Source: Fragilaria crotonensis | Lineage: Eukaryota > Bacillariophyta > Fragilariophyceae > Fragilariales > Fragilariaceae | Length of the DNA stretch: 64,000 nt | Assembly: GCA_022925895.1 (NCBI GenBank) | Contig: JAKSYS010000008.1 | Span: forward strand, 124,001 to 188,000 | Reading direction: 5' to 3' | Part shown: in pieces, positions 1-13,115 of the stretch | Position numbering within the stretch: position 1 is the stretch's first letter | How the letters are laid out: every line of letters begins with the position of its first letter | The notes under the pieces: generated by a model | What the model was told of the DNA's origin: nothing | Seen by the model: only the letters and a program-made list of their open reading frames with translations | The model's database searches: none | Position numbers and translations under genes: made by a program

Positions 1-3000
1 CCACAGAACATTCGACAGTGTCCGAGGAACAATGACGCAAAACAATTATGAGAAGGCGGACGCAAAGCGAACCGAACCGGTACCCAATGAGAACCGAAGC
101 GTGACCCACGAAAACTTTGGTTGACGGACGGACGATTAGGAGACTTAGAGTATTGTCACGACGATAGGCGGCAGCACAGTAGCTTTTGTTTTACTCGCTC
201 GGGTGGTCCCGTTGCATTATAACAAAGGGTACCGTCGAGAACTCACCGGTTGCCCACCGCACTTTAAATTGCAACGCGCCGTCCTGCCATTCGTGTCCCT
301 CGATCCCTGAGAACAATTCATCATATGCCGAATCATCAGCCATTCGTGACATTTGATGAGTAATGCCATCAAGAACACTAGGGCTGATGTCCTCGTCCTG
401 CGTTACCACAGCGCCGCTGTCGTCACCATCGCTGTGGGGGTTACCCACCACACTCAGATCGTCATCGGAGTGAACCGTTGTGGTGTTAACGGGGCACGAT
501 GGCGCGACGACTCCAATAGGATCACATATCGGCGGCGGTAGTGCAGAAATCTCGTTACTCTTTGGGAGAGGGTCGATGGCAAGATCGATTTGCACTGCAG
601 GTTGAGTTGGAGGCGAAACCGTTAATTGCTCCTCTGAATCCACCATCCTCGGCTGATTCATCGAGTTAGGTATTTCGGGAGGAACATGATCCGATGAAAC
701 CGTAGACAGACGTGGTCGCTTTACGGGCGGACCATACACCTCGTAAACTCCGTCGTCGACGAGCTCATCTGGAACAGAGTCGGTGAACGAGAACGCCACA
801 CGCGAGTCAGAAGGAGGCGGGATAATGTCCTCCACTGCATCGCACTCCTCTGCTGATGGCTGTGGATCTCGAAGCACAGTACGGCTCAAATAAAACGATA
901 TCGTCGTACGCTCGCCACTCTCCTGATTGGTATCAGGGGCAGTATCGTCGGCCGATGTCATTCGAATAAAACGACGACAAATCACGGACCGAGCAAGTAC
1001 CTGTGGGAGTTCAGTCAGGCCGTCACTTTCTGGGTCGGTCAAAACAAGGAAGCAGAAAGCATCCCCCACGTTTGGAGCAATTCCCAAAAACCGACCCTTC
1101 AACATTTTTGGTTTTGGGAATGCCTGTCTCGGTGCGTAGTACCAAATCGGCTCCCAGAAGGAAAACCTGAAAACACTGATATCGGGTCGCTCACCCCAGT
1201 GGCGTTCGTGTGGAGTCATCCAATCGAGACTTCGACGTGCGAGTACCGAGCGGAGGAGACACACGTACTCAATCGCAAAACACCAGTAGGAAAGCGGGGC
1301 ACCAGTGATTGTCAACAGGTGAACTGTCGCTGCTTTCAACGCCCCATCACGACGTTCGGCGAGGTTCTGGTTGGGATGATGTGCTTCGGTATACTGAGAA
1401 GCCACTGACAAACTCTCTAAGTAGGAGAGCCATTTCTTCCCTTTAAACTCCGGTGCGTTGTCAGATTTCATGACATTTGGCGCACCACAATCAGTGATCA
1501 ATCGGGGAAGTGTCGTGGGACTCTGTGACCGGCGCCGCATCAAATATACCACATCCAAACCAGTTCGTTTGAAGCAAAAAAGATTCTAGCAAGTGTAACC
1601 GCGAACCGAAGGAATTGAGGAGAAGAAAGTGTCCACATAGCAAGTGTCATTAACACGACGAACTTTCAACTCAGGGAGACGTGTCTGGAAATGATCACGC
1701 ATAATCTCTCGAGTTTCCGATTCAACCGACTTCACGAGCTGTGTCGTCGCGCTCAAAGTGCGAGACACGACATGGTCTGGCACGTAGCCAAGACGTTGCT
1801 TCCACTTGAATAGATCATGATCTTTTGTATGGCTTTGACGTGAATGAAGACGAGCAAATGGTTCATAAGGAACACTCCCATCGGTCAAAGTGATCTGTGG
1901 TAACCGGCGGAGCTCACCATCCGTGATCGGATTTATCTCGAAGAAGCACTTCGTCCCGTCGAAGAAGAAGGGGACCGTCGTACATCCGAATCGAGCCATT
2001 TGCATACCAGGGTTGCCGTGGATGTCATTCTCGCACCGAGCACGGTCATCAATGCCATTATTAACATCACGGAGAGATTGGTGGACAGAAAGGAGGGCTT
2101 CCTTCTGTGCAGGGTTGGAGTCGTAAAGAGCTTCGTGAGCGAACGCTGCATACTCGCAACCATCCTCACCAATCAGCTTTGCCACCGCAGAAACCACAGG
2201 GAACACCTCGCCCATGCTTCTGCCAGCGAATGCACCAGTCATCATCACTTCCCTTCCGGTCTGGTGAGTGACTCTCCATGCAGACGTGAGCAAAGTTTGA
2301 TCGTTTCCTGTATCAGAAACCATAATGTGCTGGGAGGAGTCAGCCTCGGAGATGAAGTCATCAAGTCGTGTAACACGGCGGACTCGCCTCATCGATGACT
2401 CCTCCACAACCAGTCAAGCGGCACGCTCCGTGACGACGCGCCGACTCTTTTGAAGTCGAATGCGTTTCCTCGCAGGAGTGTTATCACCCTGCTGATTACT
2501 ACTGCCTCCCGAAGAGGACGAGGTAGCCGTCGTCGTAGTCTCACCGGAAGCTGTACATCCAGATGATGAGCTACCACGGTTCGAAGGACCAGCTGGTGGT
2601 CGTATCTTCTCAATCGTGGTCGCGTATTCCGATGTCAACTGGTCTTGAGTCTTTCCCTTGTGCGCATCAGTGCGCCAATCGAGAAGCAACTTGAACAACG
2701 AGCCTCCAAAAGACTTCTTCCACGAATCCGGATAGCGAGGGATTATTCACTTGGTAAAGTTCTCTCCTGGTTCGGTGCCGGGGCGACTACAGGAAGCATT
2801 AGGACTTCCCTTCTTAGATGTAGACGCCTGCTTCGCACGCCTGGAAATTCTTGTACCAGAAGAACCATCGCCACCGAGACGGGACGCTTGGTCGCGCATC
2901 ATAAGGGAGGTCTCTCGTTCCCGAAGTTCCGTGAGGATGGACTCTACACTGAGGTAAGGTTTATGGACGATTGAATCCCTGACCATCTCAAAGTCATCAT

Positions 3001-4060
3001 CCTGAATCGCCACCAAGAGGGAGTGCTCGAAGTGTGTCTGTATCGTCAGATAGACGAGCATGGTTCTTTCGGAGGCGCTGCAAACATTCGCGATACGCAG
3101 AGATGAACTTGGAAGCCGAAGTATCTGGATCTAGTCGGAGATGCAGCAAACGACGAATGTCAAATAAAACCACATTCGCTCTATTTAATGCTGTATCATA
3201 GTAGTCTTCAAGGGCAGACCACAAAGCCGACGGATCAAGATTCTTGTCGTCCAACATGCTCTGGGCGATGGACTGCGCTTGTCCACCATGCACGGCTCCT
3301 CTGAGCGAATAGAACACACTTTCAGCAACCTCCGGGTGTTTACTCACAACGGCCTTGTCGTCCAAGAAACGGCTGAAACCCGCAGTTCCTGGTACATTGA
3401 TTGTCGACTCCTTCCAACTGAAGTAGTCCTCATCATGTCCATTGAACTTCTCAATGGTGGGAACGGCCTTCTTGTCGAACACTTGCACAAGGTTGCGAGA
3501 TGGCGAAGTGGGATAGCCAGTAGTGTTCACCCGACGGTACGAGGAGGACACGCCCGTAACGATATCGTTCATCGTCGTGTCTGCCGTCAACGTACCAACG
3601 CGAGCAAAATCCACCACGTATCCGAGTTTCTTCACAATGACTGGAGCCGTGGCCTCTGCCGGTATATCTGCACTCGGAGCAAAGGCCGCAGCTACATCAG
3701 TAGTTTTTTTTAGGTAAGCCCAGGTGGTCGCCTGCCACTTGTCCACGAATATGGCATCAATAGCCGTACGTATAACATCTGTAGCTGGTGAAGCTGGGGC
3801 GAGGAGTTTCACGATCAACTGCAACACCGACGGTTCAAAACGTTCTCCAAAGGTAGGACGCTCAACAGTGTACCCACCCGGAGTAACGGACGCTGTCGTA
3901 GGAGCAGGATCGGGAGTAGAAGGGGGCAAGGACATGGTTCGAAGGTAGCTCACAAGAAGGCAAAAGCAAACAACGACGTTAATCGTCATGCAGATAAAGA
4001 TATGACTACAGGATAAGATCTTATCTACCTGCTGGCGTGGTCTGATACCTACGTGGCTGG
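1..4060 (-). mobile_element. Ty1/Copia LTR retrotransposon, 5' portion (fossil, cut by window edge)
   Basis: A Copia-superfamily element lies on the minus strand. Reading leftward from about 4 kb come a gag-like region (Pro/Thr-rich start, then a long helical capsid-like part), a protease/pre-integrase zone, and an integrase core. The integrase is recognisable from the stretch SDNAPEFKGKKW and the following AEAHHPNQN-like segment. It ends in a Trp-rich module of the kind diatom Copia elements carry between integrase and reverse transcriptase. The reverse transcriptase should lie beyond the left edge. A primer-binding-site-like stretch resembling initiator-Met tRNA (GGTATCAGACC on the minus strand) sits near 4.04 kb. 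The coding part is broken in roughly four places, so it is a fossil of moderate age. Order and motifs are seen; family assignment is from knowledge of diatom Copia elements. Confidence 0.85.
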
Positions 4061-4600
4061 AACGGAATGCCAGACAGACGACTCTATCCTGACACTCACT
4101 TTCAACAAGGTACTACCAGACTTGCAAAGTCTACAAAAGGGAAGAAAAGCATCAAGGACACAAAAATGCACCAGCACTATCATATAAAGTAAAATCGTAT
4201 GATAATTGAAGGGATCCGATTATGATATCATAGAATGTATGGAGATGACGTCACCGTGTAGTTCATAATTCATATCATAGTATTAGATCATCATAAACGT
4301 TACTAAAGTAACGTTACGCTGCTATCATAGAGTAGATTTTCCCTTACCGATGCAACGAGACACTCTTCGTATGACACATACACATACACTATGTCATAGT
4401 ACATCTAAAATACCCCTCTGAGGACAGCAGTATTCTCCCTTTTAATCCCTACTGAATTTAATGGTGTTTTCGACGATCTGGTAACGCTGTGGGTACTCAA
4501 AATGTGTAGCGAAATGTTACTTCAGCCCCAAGTAGAACGTTACCTGGTACAGTACTTTATCGCATCCTCTCAGTTCTCAGTAGTATGTCATACTTCGACT
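4054..4600 (-). repeat. Probable 5' LTR zone of the left Copia element
   Basis: The LTR should start next to the primer-binding-like site near 4.04-4.05 kb, and the adjacent DNA is AT-rich and gene-free. It holds repeated TATCATA-type words and a TATA-like stretch on the minus strand near 4.16-4.18 kb. I could not find the outer boundary or a matching second copy, so the end given is a guess. Confidence 0.35.
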
Positions 4601-7600
4601 TCTTCCGGATCCGTCGGAGCACAACCAGCAACTGTTACAACAACAACATTTGACAATTGACAATCATTGTTGCTGAATATCTGGAGACAACTCTCCTTGT
4701 CAGTTTGGAAGCCGCCGCATGTGAGACATAAACCCAGGCGCCAATTCCTTACCTTCCGAGCATCTTGAGTTCGTAGTACTGAGCGACACCGTGCTTCTCG
4801 CACGAACAATGGGAGACGGCTTGATAATCAATTTGGATCAAAGCGAACAAAACACGAAGAATTATAACTGAATTGATTCATGCCGCACTCCCGAATCGTT
4901 TGGAATGTGCAGTGACACAAAATGCGGTTGTCTCGGCATCGGACGTTACGGGGCAGAAATTCATTGAGATAATCACAATGGACAAGAAACCACTTTATGG
5001 AGAAGTTTGTTTTGTTAGAGAAACAGCAGCCAAAGCGACTAAGGCTACCTGTGACAAGCGCATGTGGATGTCTCCATCAGCATGGGCACAAGTTTCTGAA
5101 TTGTCGAGGGAGAATCTAATGGCAAGCACCTCATTGGTTCCAGCACCTGGCTTGAGTATTTCATTGACTGCCGGGGCTACTCCCTTAGGTCCCCTGGACA
5201 AGGATGGCGGTTGATTCACAGAGAGGTTGGGCTAGAAGCGGCAGTGAATGTTGAACCGCCGATGGTTCCAACAGCTCTTGAGGATGTACAGATGACCAGG
5301 GCTTTTGTCATTGATCCCTTGCTTGGACATAGTTGGAGGGCTGCTTGACACTTTGAGAGACCGGGCTGGGGTTAAAGCAAGCAAAGGAACAGATCCATTA
5401 GAAAGAATGCCATTGGAAAGATCACCACATGCAAGTTGGACTTCAAATCCAATCCAATTCTGTGCAAGAAGATGATGTTGACATTATAAGCCTTCGTCTT
5501 GATCATCGGGATTGGCTGATCACTGGGCACTTGTCACTTGCTTTATAATATCTGTCGTACTGAGTGCAAGTAGAATCATAAAACTTACTGCCCTCTCTTG
5601 CAATACATTACAGCACGCATACGTACATTCTGTACCGGACCCTATGGTAACATCCTGCGTTATCATATTTCCTAGTTACTCTCGTAATATAAGTAATTAG
5701 GCTGCCGCCCTTAAAAAGTAAAACACAACAATTTTGTTAATCATATTAGTCAAATGGAAAATGTGTGGTCCTCTCGCCCCAGAAAAGAATCCTTGTGCTC
5801 AACAAAAATGTGTTATTCCTTTTTCTGCCGTCTGTTGACCATTGTTTACTGTCTACTGGACTACTGCAATGACAAATATACGTCAGGATTGCACTCAAGT
5901 CAACAAATTTTGCATTTTGAGCAAGGGACCTCATGGACGTCGGAATGACAACTGAGAGTCGTTCCTAGTTCCTATCATGCAAAATTCCTTGCGAGAACAG
6001 GAGTTTCGCTAAGTCGAGTCGTAACATCACAAAAAAAAACCCATAAAAATTGCGAATCAGTTTCTTCCAAAAGATGGAGCCCACAACCCTCGCATGAGTG
6101 CTCATAACCCTAGGAAGAAGAGGTTTGCCATTTGCAAGGGTTATGAGCACCCACCCCGACATTCGTGTTTCGCACGGATTTCAACACGCATTTGACACCT
6201 ACTACAGTACTGTGGTACTTGGTCCTTGCCACTTGCCACTATCGGTAGACGTAATAAACACCCAACTTAAATGGACATGATACATGACTGTACTACTAGG
6301 AGTACGATGAATTCCACTGTAGTACAAAAATCTGTTCACAGCTCGCAATTTCGGTTCTGGAAGAGCCACCAACAGCAGTGGTTTATTTAGGAGCAGACAG
6401 GCAAGTTCAAGTGAATGCAATTGAAATGCGAGAGAAGCTGTCCAGGTGGAGAGGATGCGATTCCACGCGGAATAATTAGAAAAATTGCAAATCTCGTGGG
6501 GCTTGCGACTTGCAAAGCAATAGTTTATGGATAAGAATGGAGACTCGTCGTGTGCATCATCAGTGACGTGTCATGAAAAAGAACATTTTTTGGTTCAAAT
6601 GCTTGCAAAACCTGTGATTCTTGCGAAGCCTGGGTTCTGTTAGGAACAACCCTGACACAAAGCACGAACAGTAATTGACTTAGAAGCGTGGTACTGTTGC
6701 ACAAGCACTGTAAATAATACTAATCAACACGTGAAAACTTGGCTATGTCATGGAATCTTTAAAATTGTTTTCATTTTTGTCGGCCCAAAAGGCGAACAGA
6801 CATGAAATCCATTTCTGTCAGAGATAGGTTATCAGTCAGGGGCGACAAAAATGAAATCAGATTTGTTTTTGTTTCTGTCGTGTATAAGGACGGTGAAAGC
6901 GACAAAAAGGGGAAAATCATGGAGTAATTATCCATTTTTTTTCTTTTTTTTTTCGTGTAAGCGTTAAGGGAGGGCCTTATGAATAGGGGGGCCACCGTTA
7001 CGTAATCACATTTTACGTAAGCCAAAACGTTCTTGTTTTCGAGGGTCCATTTTACCACCGTTACGTACAAAAGAAACAGGAAAACAGGTCCCCAAAAATT
7101 TTCTGGGAAACGCTCGGATGCGCCTCATATCTCATCGTCAACGAAAACCTGCCGAGTCTTTCGTTGATCCACGAAACCCACAGCCATTCCTCGAAAGATT
7201 TTAAGATTCTGGATTCCTTCTGGTAGGCTTACTTTGTGCGTTTAATTCGCCCTGTTGACAGATGCTACTGTCACTGCTGGCATCAAACATAATGTGGTTT
7301 TCTTGCCAGAGAATCATCAGATGAAGACATCGTTTCTACCGTTGCATGCGCCGTAGAAACGACGATCGATGCTAGTGCGGTGTTGTGTGGTGGTTCCACA
7401 TGAGGAACATTGCCAAAATGGTCGTCATTGTTGCTTTCCGATGAGCGACAACCTCATATTTTTTGGTGCCAATTTGTACAACTTAACAATTTATGTAGAC
7501 ATACCCAGTACACAGTATGACCAGGAGCGATGGAACGATTGGAACACATCTGTGTTTCACATCAAGATTCCTATTTTGACTCAGTCGACTTGATGTTTTC

Positions 7601-8713
7601 GTATTTTTGCACTGCTTTTTACGTAACGCTGGAGAAGAGCATTTTACACAAACATGAAGTCAAAATTACTTGTTTTTGTGAATTGTATGTTCATTACGGT
7701 GGCCCTAATGAGACAAACGGGAAAGTGCTTATATTGCAAAAATACCAGGTACTACGTACTGCTTATCAGGTGGGTGAAGAATCTGAGTGCTCACTCCCAC
7801 AGCACTCTAACTTTGCAAAAACAGACCTGCAAGATTAAATCAAACCTGGATTTAGTTGGTTCTTTCACAATGAAATCTAGAAAGAGGTCATAAGTTAAAC
7901 AAACTTGTATTACAAATTCTCCTTGTTTGACAAAAGCAAAAAGAAATCTATATATATTTTTGTGAAACCATGAAACATAACCCATTGCCAACAGAAGTGG
8001 AAGCCACTGTTATCAGCCCAAAAAGTTATAACAAAAATGGGTGATTCTTATGTGATGATTTCTAAGCTATCATCCAAAGAACCTTGGATTCTCTCAGTTG
8101 CGGGTATCTGCTCTAAAGCCTTTTCTGGTATCATACTCATCATTTTACGATGAATGATGATATACGTATATCAATGCACTTGAGACAGATCAAGAATGAT
8201 AGTACTTCTAATAGCTCAACTCATCATATGCAGGATGAAGGATGAGACAAGCAACAATTATTCAGCAACAATTCTTAAGCAATGGTGGCCAAGCAGCCAT
8301 AGCATCAGCAGCAGGAGATTCTTTTTTCACTTCTTCCCCAGATCAAGTAGTAGTAGCCTCAATCAAAACCTCCTCCTTCATCTTGATGTCATCTGAGCAA
8401 GAAGACTATTTGGTTGCTGACAGTGGTGCTATGGGTACTAGAGATGCACTGGTGGTTGAATTTGACTGGGACAATGGAATTGCAACCAGCAAACCTGCTT
8501 CAAGACTGTTTTTCCTCTCCAACAAGAATAATGGACAGTGGTGTCAATCGTGACAATAATGACAGCAAGGATGTTGTTGATTGCATTTTACACCATACTG
8601 AACATGGTGCAGCACCTTGAGGGCGCCATGGCCGAACTAGGAGAACAACAAAGAAATACTTGACAACAAGAGAGCAACATTTCATCATCTACAGATAATG
8701 CCAGTATCAAGAA
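4601..8713. other. Long gene-poor stretch
   Basis: No reading frame here shows a recognisable domain. Short open frames (about 4873-5214, 7369-7838 and 8242-8553) overlap one another in several frames and have no family features, so I did not call genes. The DNA is AT-rich with simple runs near 6.90-6.96 kb. A short hairpin near 6.1 kb is listed separately. The last 500 bases may include the decayed N-terminal part of the PIF/Harbinger gene that follows. Confidence 0.5.
6098..6150. repeat. 14-bp perfect inverted repeat
   Basis: GTGCTCATAACCCT at 6098-6111 is repeated as its exact reverse complement at 6137-6150 with 25 bases between. It would form a strong hairpin. It contains one telomere-like AACCCT word, but there is no array. 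It could be a terminator-like or mobile-element remnant. Confidence 0.6.
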
Positions 8714-10095
8714 GTGTCGTCAACCAACAACAATAGCAAGGGTTCGAAACGCCCTTGTCTGCCAAGACAGATATTTTGGTATAGTCAGTACATGCTTCAT
8801 CCAGATCTTGAAGATCATCATTTCCACAAGAGTTCCCACATGCGCCATTGGCTCCCGTACAAGCAGTTTGTTGAACTCAACCTTCAACAGGAGTCAGAAC
8901 CTTCGTTTTGTGGTCGCGCATCGAAACAACTCCAATTTCATTGTTGTTGTTGACATCCCTTCGATACCAAGGTAGAGGTTGGAGTTTTGACGACTTGTCG
9001 GAGAATACGTCAATCAGTCAGGAGACTATCCGAGTGTTCTTCCACTCATTCAATGAGTTTGGGAGTACAGTACTGTACGCCGAGTACATTCGGCCACCGA
9101 CAACGTGTGAAGAGGCAAGACATCACGCAACAGAGTATTCAATGGTTGGGGTCCCAGGAGCCATTGGAAGCACTGATGCGACTCACATCATGCTGGAGCA
9201 TGTGCAATGTTGTCTTCGCCAAACGCATATCCATTTCAAGATGATGCACATGGCCAGGACATACATCATTTTGGTCAATCACCGTCGACAGATTCTGGCA
9301 ACAACCGCAGGCCATCCGGCATGTTGGAAGAACGACAAAACCCTCGCCCTATTTGACAATTTCATGACAGACCTGAAGGATGGGAATGATGTTGGCGGCA
9401 ACACAACAACTCAACAAGCCTCACATTTGTAACAAGAACTCATCAGGGGGCATGGTTGTTGGTGGATAAGGGATACGTTGTGGGGCTGACTACTGCCCCA
9501 CCAGCAATAAAGACTGCAAGCAGCCGAGTCAAAATTCGATTCTTCTCGGCTTGGATGGAGTGGATGCGAAGGGATGTTGAACGTACATTCGGCATCCTCA
9601 AAGGGCCATGGCAAATCGTGAAGACAGGCATATGTCGTCTCTCAGGCATAGATTTGGCTGACAAAATCTTTCTAGAATGTTGTGCTTTGCACAATTGGCT
9701 TATGGAAACAGACGGATTCACAAAAAATGGAATAACGGATTTCCAGCAGCTGATCCTTCCCTGCCATCAAGTGACTTGGATGGTCCACTTGGTCAAACAT
9801 GATCCAGACAACTTTGCAGTTATCCTCTGAGCTATGTTGAATCTTCACAATCCTGTGGCAATCAGATCATATGATTCGTCGGGAATGGGACCAGGAAAAT
9901 CAGATACTATGCTGGCAGATGACATCGACAACACCTACATTTCCGAAGACATTACTTTGGACAAAGTACACAACAGTAAGAATGCAACAACCAATGCAGG
10001 AGCAACGTTAGTTCGGGAATTTGTCTTTAGCTGAATTCGGAGGACGACTCATCATCCACTGTGACGTCGGCTCGAGTATCGGTGTCACAAAATAA
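8714..10095 (+). pseudogene. PIF/Harbinger-type DDE transposase, broken
   Basis: The protein matches the DDE_Tnp_4 nuclease family of PIF/Harbinger transposons, which cut and rejoin element ends. Visible landmarks in order are an N-terminal basic stretch ending near 8.9 kb, the conserved block LRYQGRGWSFDDLSE, the first Asp in GSTDATHIML (about 9.17 kb), the second Asp in HPACWKNDKTL (about 9.33 kb), the DKGYV block, the Glu in RRDVERTFGILKGPW (about 9.57 kb), and the family signature CCALHNWL. A C-terminal end of the usual type (EFGGRLIIHCDV) closes at a TAA at 10093-10095. The frame changes near 8.90 and 9.40 kb, there is an in-frame TGA at 9828-9830, and the frame changes again near 10.03 kb. 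All three catalytic acids survive, so decay is fairly recent. A DNA-binding partner of the Harbinger type occurs at 32.5 kb but is not adjacent. Confidence 0.85.
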
Positions 10096-10494
10096 GATGG
10101 CCAACAGTACCAAAAAATCTAACGACGATTGACTTACGAAGGGAAACGCATCAGAAGGCCGTTTTTGTTAACTATTTTCTTTGGTGTTAAGTGTTACCAT
10201 TTTTTTATCAGTTAGATTTTACTTCTTAACAGAAATGGTAACTTGAACAATAAAATACTACTTCTATTATATATTGTAAGTTTGGATAATTTATCTCAAA
10301 ATAAAGCACGCTTTAGTTACCATTTATTTTTACTCAAGTCAACGATATATATTGTAATTATGCAATTCATGTTAAGTCAAAGTTACATTTTATGTTGATT
10401 AATTGATTAGGTTATTCATCTTAATACAACAGATATTGTTCATACGAAAGTCATTCTATTGCATTTTTTAAGTGGATGGCAGTAAAACAAACTC
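10096..10494. other. AT-rich spacer with a coding remnant of the ORF1-like family
   Basis: Bases 10148-10175 match the reverse complement of 19948-19975 at 27 of 28 positions. Both read in frame as HQKA(V/A)FVNY, the C-terminal end of the coiled-coil ORF1-like protein at 19.9-22.3 kb. The remainder is AT-rich, with the words GTTACCAT and ATGGTAAC repeated several times in both orientations (for example 10192, 10233 and 10314). No gene is seen. Confidence 0.6.
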
Positions 10495-12165
10495 CTAGTC
10501 GTCATCAGAGTCCCATTCTGCCTCAACATTCTCCATTGCCCGTGCCGCTGCATTGTTGTGAGCACCGTCTAGGTTTGCGTTATCCTGTGGGTCCTTTATT
10601 CCGGCCTTTGTCCGGCAGAAATCCATCAGCAACTTTTCCATCCGTTTCGGCTCGTCGTCACAATTCTTGTCAGCCTCCCTGTCTGCTTTCACTAACTTGC
10701 GAAGAAAATTGAACTGTTTGATGCCTTCGGGACTCCAGCCACCCCACTTACACTGTCCTTGAGCTTTTCCAGTGTATTTACCGGCTGTCTTTGTTTGTTT
10801 CCTTCTCGTGATCTCCTCACCTTCAGTCGCAATTGCAGCTGCGCCACCTGCTACCGAGTCGATGCGGGCTGCGACTTCTTCACCAGCCCTGGTTTTCCAC
10901 TTTTCCAAGTAATTGTCAATTAACAACAACGCAAATGCTTCATCACTCACACTGACAATTTTTGATCCACTGGGGTCTCTCGCCTCCGAAACGAGCTGCT
11001 TTGTTTTCGCATTATTCCATGCGGTAGCCCCGCAAACACACTCCAAAAAACTGTCGAAGAACCAGAGAAACGCTTTCCTCTCTCTTTCGGTAGTCGCTCG
11101 TCTTAGCTTGCAGAATTCATCAAAAGTGAAGAATTCCTCTTCACGATTCTTGAACACTGTATTGATAGCTTTGACCACAATCTTTTTGCCAGACAACTCA
11201 CACGTACTTCGCTTCTGATTCAAGGCCGTCTTGAACGAATTCTGGTACGTCAACTGAAATATGTATGGATTCCGTGGCCTTTCCTCCGCCAGCACCTTTT
11301 GAAAAGCTTCGTTAAATGACTTGGTACTGGTAACGAATTTGATCTGACGGAAGAGTGTGTTTTTAACAAACAAAACAATCCTCCGTACAACATTCTTCTG
11401 TGCTGTTGGAGCTTCCAACGGCATCCTGCTAACAATTTCCCTGGAATCAGCTCTCGCCGGTGGTGGAGGTGGCGTACCGTGTTCCTCGCTGTTGCTTGTC
11501 CTCAGAGGATTCACTGCGCCTGCCTGGGCACTGCGTCTCGACTCTTCAGTAGCTTCGCGGGCACCGCGCCTACCTTCCTCCGGCGATGCCAATGGGTCGT
11601 CGTCAAGGTATGAGTTTGCTGAAACGTAAGAATCAATTTCTGCCCCGTCATCATTATTGTCGTCGTCATCAGCCTGGTCGTCGTCGTCGTCATCATCAGC
11701 CTCGTCTTCAGCGCCATCGGTGGGTTCAAAACAAGAATCATCATCCGCCGACTCAATGTCGCCAGAATCTGACGAGGTGTTATGCACTTTTGTTGTTTTC
11801 GTTTTTTTGGACTCCTTTGTTTTTTTCTGTCTATATTTCCTCTTGTTCCCCGCGCCAACAACTCGTTTCCGTTGCGTAGACGCTGCTGCAGCAGCTTCCG
11901 CTGCCTCTGCTGCTGCAGCAGCTTCCGCTGCTTTAGCTGCCTTAGCTGCCTCAGCAGCCTCAGCTGCCTTAGCTGCCTTAGCTGCCTTAGCTGCTTTAGC
12001 TGCACGTCTTTCAGCCTTCTTCGTCTCTGCCTCTCTCCTTGCGGCACGCTCCAACGGTGTTTCGCGAACGGGTGTTTGGTCAGCTGGTGGTTCGCGAATG
12101 CGTCGCGAAGAACTCCGAAGGTTCTGAGATGGCGATGCTAGAGCAGGATTCTGTGGATTTGACAT
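10495..12165 (-). CDS. Low-complexity, probably mobile-element-associated protein of unknown function
   Basis: A single open frame of about 556 residues if it starts at the Met at 12165; an upstream Met at 12195 would add ten residues. The N-terminal third is an Ala/Lys/Glu-rich helical tract of repeated AKAAKAAEAAE units, then a basic KKTKESKKTK patch suited to nuclear import, then a long acidic Asp-rich stretch. The C-terminal 250 residues are more ordinary and seem conserved in style: a helical block with FTFDEFCKLRRATTEREKR-like spacing, SDEAFALLLIDNYLEKW, and KWGGWSPEGIKQFN. This last pattern resembles proteins I associate with stramenopile transposable elements, but I cannot name a family. 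It lies on the same strand as the Plavaka-type transposase 4 kb downstream and may be an accessory gene of the same or an adjoining element. It is intact, and I assign no function. Confidence 0.6.
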   Translation of the reverse strand: MSNPQNPALASPSQNLRSSSRRIREPPADQTPVRETPLERAARREAETKKAERRAAKAAKAAKAAKAAEAAEAAKAAKAAEAAAAAEAAEAAAAASTQRKRVVGAGNKRKYRQKKTKESKKTKTTKVHNTSSDSGDIESADDDSCFEPTDGAEDEADDDDDDDQADDDDNNDDGAEIDSYVSANSYLDDDPLASPEEGRRGAREATEESRRSAQAGAVNPLRTSNSEEHGTPPPPPARADSREIVSRMPLEAPTAQKNVVRRIVLFVKNTLFRQIKFVTSTKSFNEAFQKVLAEERPRNPYIFQLTYQNSFKTALNQKRSTCELSGKKIVVKAINTVFKNREEEFFTFDEFCKLRRATTERERKAFLWFFDSFLECVCGATAWNNAKTKQLVSEARDPSGSKIVSVSDEAFALLLIDNYLEKWKTRAGEEVAARIDSVAGGAAAIATEGEEITRRKQTKTAGKYTGKAQGQCKWGGWSPEGIKQFNFLRKLVKADREADKNCDDEPKRMEKLLMDFCRTKAGIKDPQDNANLDGAHNNAAARAMENVEAEWDSDDD

Positions 12166-12195
12166 GCTGACAAAAGGGAATAGAGCAAGCAACAA

Positions 12196-13115
12196 GACGA
12201 AGTGTTAGCGAAAGCAACAAGTTGTATTTTAGATCGCATCAATTGAAAATGAGAGATGGATCAATTATTGCAATATTATGTTTGCTTGAAGTTCACTTTA
12301 CACGACTATATCGTATCTTTTTTATCCCAAACATGTCAATTTACTACAACACTGTATGCTTTTATTTTGTTTGAATGTACATACACATTTAATACATAAT
12401 CCACCGTTTTTTACTCTATGATCTTATATGGATATGTATTGCTTTTCAAATACATATATGGTACACATGGACTGTACTCGCTCGGTGTCATGCATCATAC
12501 TAGGTACTGTGTACATCGTTGTACACGTAATGGTATAAGTTGCAGTGTCCTGCGTTTCAATCACGTCAATAAATCTTGTTATTGGCGACTAAAAATACAT
12601 TCCATTCATATACTTTTTATAAATGCTATACATAGCCAAAAAATTCTATACATGTGACTTGTTGTACTTAGGGCAGCATGATACATGACATGATGACTTT
12701 TGGATACAAGATTCCTAAATGTGCGCAATTTTACACAATGTACAGTGTAGTATTGTAGCGCTGTTACAGTGCATACTACGGTCCTGGGAAAGTAATATAT
12801 TATACATGCATAATAAAGTCAACGCACTTATTGAAATATTGGTGTTCTGTGTTGTTCAATGGTTTTGGTGTATTTGCATTGAAGTACTATTGACTTAATA
12901 TCGAATCCACATATCCGTATCATAAATAAATATAGCGTCTATTTGTTAGATAAAAATCGAATTTATTTAGAGGGCTTGCAATAAAGTCCCAGGTGTGGAG
13001 TCCCTTAGAGTTGTGTGTACCATGTCGTATGCGCCTGGTATGCAATTTCTGACACCAGAATTGCACCATTACCTCCATTGAATCAGAACATTCAATGAAG
13101 CCTCTCGCCCGATCA
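12196..13115. other. AT-rich intergenic stretch
   Basis: About 920 bases with no supported gene. The DNA is AT-rich with runs of TATA-like sequence and short GTAC palindromes. Some of it probably holds the promoter of the gene at 10.5-12.2 kb and one end of the Plavaka-type element, but I could not identify terminal repeats. Confidence 0.5.

Noticed and set aside
4873-5214. Plus-strand open frame of 113 residues
   Set aside because: The opposite strand is equally open over the same bases and neither product resembles a known family.
6771-7070. Minus-strand open frame of 99 residues
   Set aside because: Low-complexity translation of T-rich DNA with no recognisable features.
11657-12127. Plus-strand open frame rich in Ala and Ser
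   Set aside because: It is the antisense shadow of the Ala/Glu/Lys tract of the minus-strand gene at 10.5-12.2 kb.
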